Positions 8,150-13,280 of a stretch of 13,280 bases of DNA are shown here, in pieces. A program made the translations under genes and the position numbers. Source of the DNA: Acidobacteriota bacterium (GTDB taxonomy: Bacteria; Acidobacteriota; Blastocatellia; Pyrinomonadales; Pyrinomonadaceae); the NCBI GenBank assembly GCA_003222835.1, contig QHXE01000465.1, positions 1-13,280 of the forward strand, read 5' to 3'. Position 1 is the first letter of the stretch. Every line of letters starts with the position of its first letter. The notes beneath the pieces were generated by a model. It did no database searches. It saw only the letters and a program-made list of their open reading frames with translations, and was not told where the DNA came from.

Positions 8150-8392
8150 ATGTTTAGCCGGCCATTTTATATTTCATTTTGGATCGGAAAGTTTCTTATC
8201 CCCTTCTTAATCTCATCGATTGTGGTGTTCGCAGTTTCAGGAAGGAAGCAGTTATCAAAACCCAGGGCGTATCCGATTAGGCTAGGCGCAGCTCTGGTGA
8301 TTGCAATCGCCATGGGAGCTTATTTAGATTCTCCCTGGCTGGGAAACATTATGGTCTCAGCGGCAACCGGTTTACTATTCCGTTATTGGTAG
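8150..8392 (+). CDS. Small hypothetical two-helix membrane protein
   Basis: I do not recognise this 80-residue ORF. Two hydrophobic segments, about residues 8-30 and 46-72, are separated by a short basic loop (GRKQLSKPRAYPIR), so the loop would be expected on the cytoplasmic side. It sits in the same direction between the ligase (63 bases upstream) and the B12 radical SAM gene (27 bases downstream). Its codons are visibly more A/T-rich than those of its neighbours. The Shine-Dalgarno is poor (AAGAG a few bases before the ATG). It could be an accessory membrane protein of the pathway, an inserted gene, or a chance ORF. Confidence 0.5.
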   Translation: MFSRPFYISFWIGKFLIPFLISSIVVFAVSGRKQLSKPRAYPIRLGAALVIAIAMGAYLDSPWLGNIMVSAATGLLFRYW

Positions 8393-8419
8393 ACCAAATC
8401 GCGGCGGTTTGGATTAATC

Positions 8420-9916
8420 ATGAACGCACTACTCATCTATCCGGAATTTCCCGACACCTTCTGGAGTTTTCGTCACGCGCTTAAGTTTATCGGCAAAAAA
8501 TCCGCTTTCCCGCCGCTCGGACTGCTCACGATCTCGTCGATGCTGCCTAAAGCGTGGAACCGGCGACTGGTGGATATGAACGTTCGTCCGCTCACTACCG
8601 CTGATCTAAAGTGGGCGGAAGTCGTCTTTGCCAGCGCGATGTACGTTCAGAAGGAGTCTCTCAAAGAAGTTATCCGCTTCTGTAAGGCTGAAGGGAAAAC
8701 AGTTGTCATGGGTGGCCCCTATGCTTCGATGGGCCTCAACGATGCAATCGAGGCTGATCACGTCTTCGTCGGCGAAGTCGAGACGACGTTTCCCGGGTTC
8801 TTAGATGATTTTGAGCGTGGCGAGGCGAAGGCGGTTTACCGGGCTCCAGAGCGACCGGCCCTTGCTTTAACGCCGATTCCGGATTTCGCGCTGGCCGAAC
8901 TCAGCCAGTACAGCGACATGTCGGTGCAGTACTCCCGCGGATGTCCATTCAATTGTGAGTTCTGCGACATCATAGAGATTTACGGCCGGGTGCCACGCAC
9001 GAAGAGCAATCAGCAAATTCTCGCCGAACTGGATACGCTGCTGCGGATTGGCTGGCGTGGCGAGGTCTTCATCGTAGATGACAATTTTATCGGAAACAAG
9101 AAAAACGTTCGACTGCTAATGCCGGTGCTGGCCGAATGGTCGGCACGCAACAAGTATCCATTCTCGTTTACCACGGAAGCCAGCGTGAACCTCGCTGACG
9201 ACGATGAGTTGCTGAAGCAGATGCGAACAGCCGGATTCAGGCAAGTCTTTATCGGCATCGAAACACCAGTTGTGGAAAGTTTGAAAGAGGCGCAGAAGGG
9301 CCAGAACACGCGTCGCGATCTAATAGATTCGGTTAGGCATGTGCAGAGTTATGGGATGGAGGTGCTGGGGGGCTTCATCGTCGGCTTCGATAACGACCCG
9401 GATGACATCTTCGAGCGGCAGATAAACTTTATTCGTGAAAGTGCAATACCGGTGGCAATGGTCGGCTTACTGGCGGCCATCCCCGACACGCAGCTCTGGC
9501 GGCGACTAGAACGTGAAGGGCGGCTTATGGGAGTTGAGGAGCATACGGGAAGCAACACGGATTGCGTGCTCAACTTTGTACCGAAGATGAACGCCATACG
9601 TTTGATTGAAGGTTATAAATCCATCATCCGAAATATCTACAGCCCACGGGAGTATTACGAGCGCTCGCTTGACAGCCTTGGCCGCGTAACCCGTGCTGGT
9701 TCGCCGCGGATTGGCGAAGGTGGACTGAAGCGAGAAGACGTTACCGCCTTTGCGCGCATCATCTTTTCACTTGGTGTGCGAGACAAGGCTCGCGGAGAGT
9801 TCTGGCGCTTCATGGGACGAGTTATCTCTGAGCACCGGGACAAGGTTGAAGATGGTTTGATGCTGGCGGCCCTTGGTTATCACTTTCGGAAACTGACCGA
9901 AACTTACTGTCATTAG
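8420..9916 (+). CDS. B12-binding radical SAM protein (DUF4070, HpnP-like)
   Basis: This 498-residue class B-type radical SAM protein has an N-terminal cobalamin-binding Rossmann domain (about 1-140) opening with LLIYPEFPDTFWSF. The radical SAM core begins near residue 165 with cluster motif CPFNCEFC (C175, C179, C182), and a C-terminal DUF4070-like region follows (from about 360). The classical DxHxxG cobalamin ligand motif is absent; the equivalent place reads VDMNVRPL, as in many members of this family that bind cobalamin without that histidine. IVDDNFIGNKK (218-228) and GIETP are further family landmarks. HpnP and HpnR, the hopanoid C-2 and C-3 methylases, are the best-known related enzymes, so methylation of an unactivated carbon, perhaps in a lipid, is reasonable. 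Specific identity with HpnP is not shown. The gene is intact and closes the + strand operon. Confidence 0.88.
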   Translation: MNALLIYPEFPDTFWSFRHALKFIGKKSAFPPLGLLTISSMLPKAWNRRLVDMNVRPLTTADLKWAEVVFASAMYVQKESLKEVIRFCKAEGKTVVMGGPYASMGLNDAIEADHVFVGEVETTFPGFLDDFERGEAKAVYRAPERPALALTPIPDFALAELSQYSDMSVQYSRGCPFNCEFCDIIEIYGRVPRTKSNQQILAELDTLLRIGWRGEVFIVDDNFIGNKKNVRLLMPVLAEWSARNKYPFSFTTEASVNLADDDELLKQMRTAGFRQVFIGIETPVVESLKEAQKGQNTRRDLIDSVRHVQSYGMEVLGGFIVGFDNDPDDIFERQINFIRESAIPVAMVGLLAAIPDTQLWRRLEREGRLMGVEEHTGSNTDCVLNFVPKMNAIRLIEGYKSIIRNIYSPREYYERSLDSLGRVTRAGSPRIGEGGLKREDVTAFARIIFSLGVRDKARGEFWRFMGRVISEHRDKVEDGLMLAALGYHFRKLTETYCH

Positions 9917-9991
9917 AGGACGCAGACTTTTTTAGTTTTGCTGGGACCTTTCGGGTAATTCAAAGCAAAGTAAGCATCAGAAGTTTTATGA

Positions 9992-12928
9992 TTAATACAG
10001 CGAAGTCCGCGCGGCAATGAAGAGTGTGCGAGAGTCCTTGCCGCCGAATGAAAGCTGAATAGGACGTTCGGGCACGTTGATCGTGTCGATCTGCTTGCCT
10101 GTCGGATCATACACGTAGATCTGACCTGCGGCTATGTAGACGTTACCGCGCGAGTCAACCGCGACACCTTCACCCCCGCGATATGCGAACACCTTCATAT
10201 CAATCAGAGCACCGTCGGGACCAACCGTACCGACCCACGTTGTCTGAGCCGACTCGTTGGTGACATACGCAGACTGTCCGATCGCGACAGGAGCCAGCCC
10301 GAAACTACGCAGCTGCCCGCTGCTTTTTATACCGTAGCTCACCGCTCCGTCCAGAAAATCCTGCCCCGTCGGCAGGAACGTCGTCTCGTCCGGCGACACG
10401 AAGTGACTCGCAGGCTTCGTCAAAGCGGATTTGTTGATGTGCCAATCGCTGACCGGTAGATACGCCATAGCACCAGATCGCGGCTGTGCAGGCTGTGGCT
10501 TGAGTAAAGTAATCTCGGAATCCGTCGCGGCAGGCTTAAAGGTATAAACCGTGCCGTTGCCAGACATGGAGGTCACGATCAGATTGCCGGACTTATCGAA
10601 CGCAAGGTTCGCCGGATCGAGGGCGTTGTCGCGAACAACCGAAAGCTGCTTCACCGAGGGCGACCAGCGATATATGCGTTGCCAGTGTGCGTCCACAAAG
10701 TAGTAGTTGCCCGACGGATCAACGGCGCCGCCCGATATGTTGTAGAAGCCTGCGCGTAGGCGCTCAACCTTAGCCCCGACTTGGACCACGGGAGAGGCAG
10801 CCGACTGGCTCTGAGCCTTCGACGGTTCAGCCCCAGAAACATCGAGCCACGCGAATTCACGTTGCCGGATCTCGACGTCGCAAGTTCGATCATAGACCGT
10901 CGTGTCGAATGACACCTTGCTGTTGCTATAAGAGTGTACGTTTCGAAATTTGATATTCTTCGAGTCCGCAATTTCAACAGCATAAGGGGACGGCTGAAAC
11001 ATGCTGATGACGCGATAGATGAATAGGTTCGCGAGCGTAATGTTGGATGAGTTGACGATCTCAAGGGGGAGCGCAAAGCCGCCCTCGCCACGCTCCTCCT
11101 CCGCCTGAAGCGCATATATTTGCCAGTTCGACACGTCGTGAAGCTGGATTTCGTGGCGCACATGGTGCTCACTCGACATCTCGTAAATGCGTCCTTCGGT
11201 CGACGTGTTGGATACAAGCATGCCGGCCTGGGCGAAGGTGCTCGGCGTCCAGATGTCAAAGAAAGTGCCGCCGCCACCGTCCGTTACCCAGAGGCTCGGA
11301 TACTGGCTATCCCAGCGTCGGTTGAGGTCGGGGTCCGCGGTGTGCGCGTTGTTGTACGGATTCTCGCGCGTACCGTCGGGCTTGCTCGTTCCGTGCCCGC
11401 CGAGAAACCGAACATCATTCATCATCGACGTGGCACCTGCCATCCACTTCACCGCGACTGCGCGGGGGTTGATGCCATTCGTGTAGAGGCCAATACCAAA
11501 CAGGATATTCGTGCCGCCCTTCGGAGCTTCGATCAGCGGTTTTGGTCCGCCGACGCCCTGAAACGCCGGTGTCCGATCCGGCACGATGATCTGGGTACGG
11601 TTTGGTTGCATCCCGACGAGAGCAGTGTCGGATCTTAGCGTCAGGGTGTCGGTAACAACATAGTAGCCGGAAGGAATATAGATCGAGCGATGGCCGGCAA
11701 TAGCTTTGCGGAAGACTTCGGTATCATCGCTGATACCGTCGCCCTTTGCCCCGAGAAAACGTATGTTCACCCACTTGTCTCGCGCAGGCAGATCGGGCAG
11801 ATCGGACGTGAAAGGAGTCGGCAGCGACGCGAGTGGCGAAGTCTCGAACACCTGTCGTGTCTCGGGTGACGCGCTCATATTAGAATAGCTAAGTCCATAT
11901 GAGAATGTCTTGACTTCGTAACGCCTGGCGGTACCCGCGACCTGACGCCCGCTCTCATCATACTTCGCGAACACGGGCACGCCATCACAGATGATGTTCT
12001 CCATGTTGATCTGAGTCTGCGAGTTCTTCTCGTTGCTGATAACTACAGCCGGACCGGCTACGTTCTCCATGCGTCCGTTCTTGATCCATAGCTCGTCATG
12101 AAACGTCGGCTCGATGGTAACCGCGCTGGGCACGTTCACGAAACGTGGACGAATAAGTGTGAGTCCGGCGGCACGCTCACGTATGGCGGTCACGCGCTGT
12201 CCTTCGAACGTGGCGTCCACGGCTGTGAACTGCCAACTCGGCGAAGGCGTTTGTGTCCAAATCCCGTAATCTCCGCCATAGAAGTGTACATCTTCCATGA
12301 CGTTGCCAGTGTCGTGCACGCCCGAGAGACCTGATCCGATGTGAAAATTTATGTGCGCGAGGAACGAGTGTTGAGCGTACCGCCCGCGCACGCCGACAGC
12401 ACCCGCGTTGCCGTCACCGATCTCGATGTCCACATTGCTCATCGCGGAGTAGAACGTGCCGGCATTCGCGTCGCGTGGCGCGGCAGGACGACCACCTCCC
12501 GGATTCACGTTTGGTGCTGCCGCCGGCGCACCGGCCGCTCGCGTGCCGAGGCGATTGCCGGAAAAGAAAACCATGTACTTTTCCTGCGTCTTATCGGTGT
12601 AGCCCGGCGTGTTCTCACCAAGCACGAACACCGGCCGCGTCGGACCAAATCCGATCATTCGAATTCCTCCCCACACATATACGGTTGTCGTCAGCCGGTA
12701 ACGCCCCGACGGAACGAAGACAATACCTTCCCCGGTGGTTTCCTGCACCTTGTTAATAGCGGACTGCAATGCCTCAGTGTCATCGGTAATACCGTCGGCG
12801 TGCACTGGGAAGTTTTCCGGCGTGAGATACACAGCCTTCGGATCGTCGAGTCTTAGCCGGTAGTAGGACTGGGCACCGATCGGAGTTGCGAGCAGCGGAA
12901 GCACAAGAAGCCATTTGAAGTGCTTCAT
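9992..12928 (-). CDS. Secreted tandem beta-helix (pectate-lyase-3) protein with C-terminal propeller
   Basis: This 978-residue protein starts at ATG 12928 with a signal peptide (residues 1-20, KHFKWLLVLPLLATPIGAQ). Two pectate_lyase_3-type modules are visible. The first opens with HADGITDDTEALQSAI (43-58) and VPSGRYRLTTTV (72-83), the second with KGDGISDDTEVFRKAI (395-410) and IPSGYYVVTDTLTL (418-431). Two tandem right-handed beta-helices recall GH55 beta-1,3-glucanases and phage tailspike depolymerases. From about residue 725 the sequence switches to NHL/SMP-30-like propeller blades (VDPSGNYYFVDA, FDKSGNLIVTS, VDSRGNVYIAAG). A low-complexity Ala/Pro/Gly linker spans about 131-157. It is probably exported to the periplasm or outside and binds or cleaves a polysaccharide. 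Catalytic residues could not be assigned. It lies 86 bases downstream of a TonB-dependent receptor on the same strand. Confidence 0.88.
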   Translation of the reverse strand: MKHFKWLLVLPLLATPIGAQSYYRLRLDDPKAVYLTPENFPVHADGITDDTEALQSAINKVQETTGEGIVFVPSGRYRLTTTVYVWGGIRMIGFGPTRPVFVLGENTPGYTDKTQEKYMVFFSGNRLGTRAAGAPAAAPNVNPGGGRPAAPRDANAGTFYSAMSNVDIEIGDGNAGAVGVRGRYAQHSFLAHINFHIGSGLSGVHDTGNVMEDVHFYGGDYGIWTQTPSPSWQFTAVDATFEGQRVTAIRERAAGLTLIRPRFVNVPSAVTIEPTFHDELWIKNGRMENVAGPAVVISNEKNSQTQINMENIICDGVPVFAKYDESGRQVAGTARRYEVKTFSYGLSYSNMSASPETRQVFETSPLASLPTPFTSDLPDLPARDKWVNIRFLGAKGDGISDDTEVFRKAIAGHRSIYIPSGYYVVTDTLTLRSDTALVGMQPNRTQIIVPDRTPAFQGVGGPKPLIEAPKGGTNILFGIGLYTNGINPRAVAVKWMAGATSMMNDVRFLGGHGTSKPDGTRENPYNNAHTADPDLNRRWDSQYPSLWVTDGGGGTFFDIWTPSTFAQAGMLVSNTSTEGRIYEMSSEHHVRHEIQLHDVSNWQIYALQAEEERGEGGFALPLEIVNSSNITLANLFIYRVISMFQPSPYAVEIADSKNIKFRNVHSYSNSKVSFDTTVYDRTCDVEIRQREFAWLDVSGAEPSKAQSQSAASPVVQVGAKVERLRAGFYNISGGAVDPSGNYYFVDAHWQRIYRWSPSVKQLSVVRDNALDPANLAFDKSGNLIVTSMSGNGTVYTFKPAATDSEITLLKPQPAQPRSGAMAYLPVSDWHINKSALTKPASHFVSPDETTFLPTGQDFLDGAVSYGIKSSGQLRSFGLAPVAIGQSAYVTNESAQTTWVGTVGPDGALIDMKVFAYRGGEGVAVDSRGNVYIAAGQIYVYDPTGKQIDTINVPERPIQLSFGGKDSRTLFIAARTSLY

Positions 12929-12944
12929 AAAAGTTTACTTCAAG

Positions 12945-12949
12945 CTCCT
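12945..12949 (-). promoter_or_regulatory. Possible ribosome binding site of the beta-helix gene
   Basis: AGGAG on the - strand lies 16 bases upstream of the ATG at 12928, longer than the optimal spacing. A weaker GAAG lies closer to the start. No alternative start codon upstream gives a better signal peptide, so the ATG at 12928 stands. Confidence 0.35.
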
Positions 12950-13014
12950 ACTAGATAGAAAAATGGCCGGAGAGCAACCAGAAATCTGATCATTCCCCGG
13001 CTACGTTTATCCGA

Positions 13015-13280
13015 CTAGAACTCGAACCGCAGCATCCATTGCAGATTACGCGGAGGACGAATCGAATTTATCGCGCCGAAGCCGTTCAGGTTTGTTGTCG
13101 AATTCGCTAGATTAGTAATCACAGTGCTTCCTGGGCTCGCGAAGTTGGCAGTTGTGTTGATGCCGTTAAATTGGGTGTGGTTCAAAGCATTAAAAGCATC
13201 GAGCCTGGCTTCGAACTTGTAATGCTCGCCGAAAACAAAACGCTTCGATAACGACAGGTCCCAATTGTTGAGCGGCGGCA
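13015..13280 (-). CDS. TonB-dependent receptor, C-terminal end (partial)
   Basis: Read on the - strand, the frame is open from the window edge to TAG at 13017-13015 and gives about 87 residues, too short to stand out as a full ORF. It contains NNWDLSLSKRFVF, YKFEARLDAFNALNHTQFNG, then a serine/asparagine-rich stretch and SIRPPRNLQWMLRFEF. This is the terminal set of outer-membrane beta strands of the large Oar-like, carboxypeptidase-regulatory-domain TonB receptors that are abundant in Acidobacteriota. The final phenylalanine is the usual BAM recognition signal. The rest of the gene lies outside the window. It probably imports oligosaccharide fragments and is co-transcribed with the beta-helix protein. 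Confidence 0.88.
   Translation of the reverse strand, partial: PPLNNWDLSLSKRFVFGEHYKFEARLDAFNALNHTQFNGINTTANFASPGSTVITNLANSTTNLNGFGAINSIRPPRNLQWMLRFEF

Noticed and set aside
9917..9991. Possible bidirectional terminator between the convergent operons
   Set aside because: There is a T-run at 9928-9933 and loose partial repeats, but no convincing GC-rich stem precedes it.
11120..11638. 172-codon + strand ORF opposite the beta-helix gene, with a similar one at 12341-12856
   Set aside because: Shadows of the 978-residue - strand gene, which has a signal peptide and two recognisable modules.
12961..13005. GCCGG and CCGGC inverted pair after the receptor gene
   Set aside because: A 5-base stem with a loop of nearly 30 bases and no T-run is too weak to call a terminator.

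Overview
The window (about 55% GC by eye, not computed) looks like a chromosomal segment of an Acidobacteriota bacterium. The best clue is the C-terminus of a TonB-dependent receptor at the right edge. It has the asparagine-rich, aromatic-ending tail (…FNALNHTQFNG… and …WMLRFEF) typical of the large Oar-like receptors of Solibacter and Blastocatellia-type acidobacteria. The adjacent secreted beta-helix/beta-propeller protein fits the same group. No rRNA, tRNA, CRISPR array or mobile element was seen.

Positions 1-9916 (+ strand) form one long run of co-directional, often overlapping genes that reads as a biosynthesis-and-export locus. In order: the tail of an unidentified gene (1-48); a radical SAM protein with extra C-terminal cysteines (45-1064); an ABC exporter pair (ATPase 1078-2025, permease 2022-2762); an MGDG-synthase/UgtP-type glycosyltransferase (2814-3959); a NodB-type polysaccharide deacetylase (3988-4734); an MtnX-like HAD phosphatase (4727-5390); a class III PLP aminotransferase (5422-6785); a PaaK-like adenylate-forming ligase (6798-8086); a small two-helix membrane protein (8150-8392); and a B12-binding radical SAM enzyme of the DUF4070/HpnP-like type (8420-9916). 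Activation of an acid, transamination, dephosphorylation, glycosylation, deacetylation and radical chemistry, followed by ABC export, suggest a modified glycolipid or amino-lipid. The product is not known from the sequence.

The most striking oddity is that the three consecutive enzymes in the middle (phosphatase, aminotransferase, ligase) are each broken once. In each case the reading frame changes at a single point, and a conserved segment of very roughly 15-25 residues appears to be missing there. The rest of each protein is intact, with all other motifs present. Both early operon decay and a sequencing or assembly artefact fit.

Positions 9992-13280 (- strand) are a separate, convergent unit: a 978-residue secreted protein with two tandem pectate-lyase-3 beta-helix modules and a C-terminal NHL/SMP-30-like propeller, preceded by the receptor fragment. 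Together they look like a substrate-capture and carbohydrate-processing pair. A 75-bp gap separates the two convergent units.
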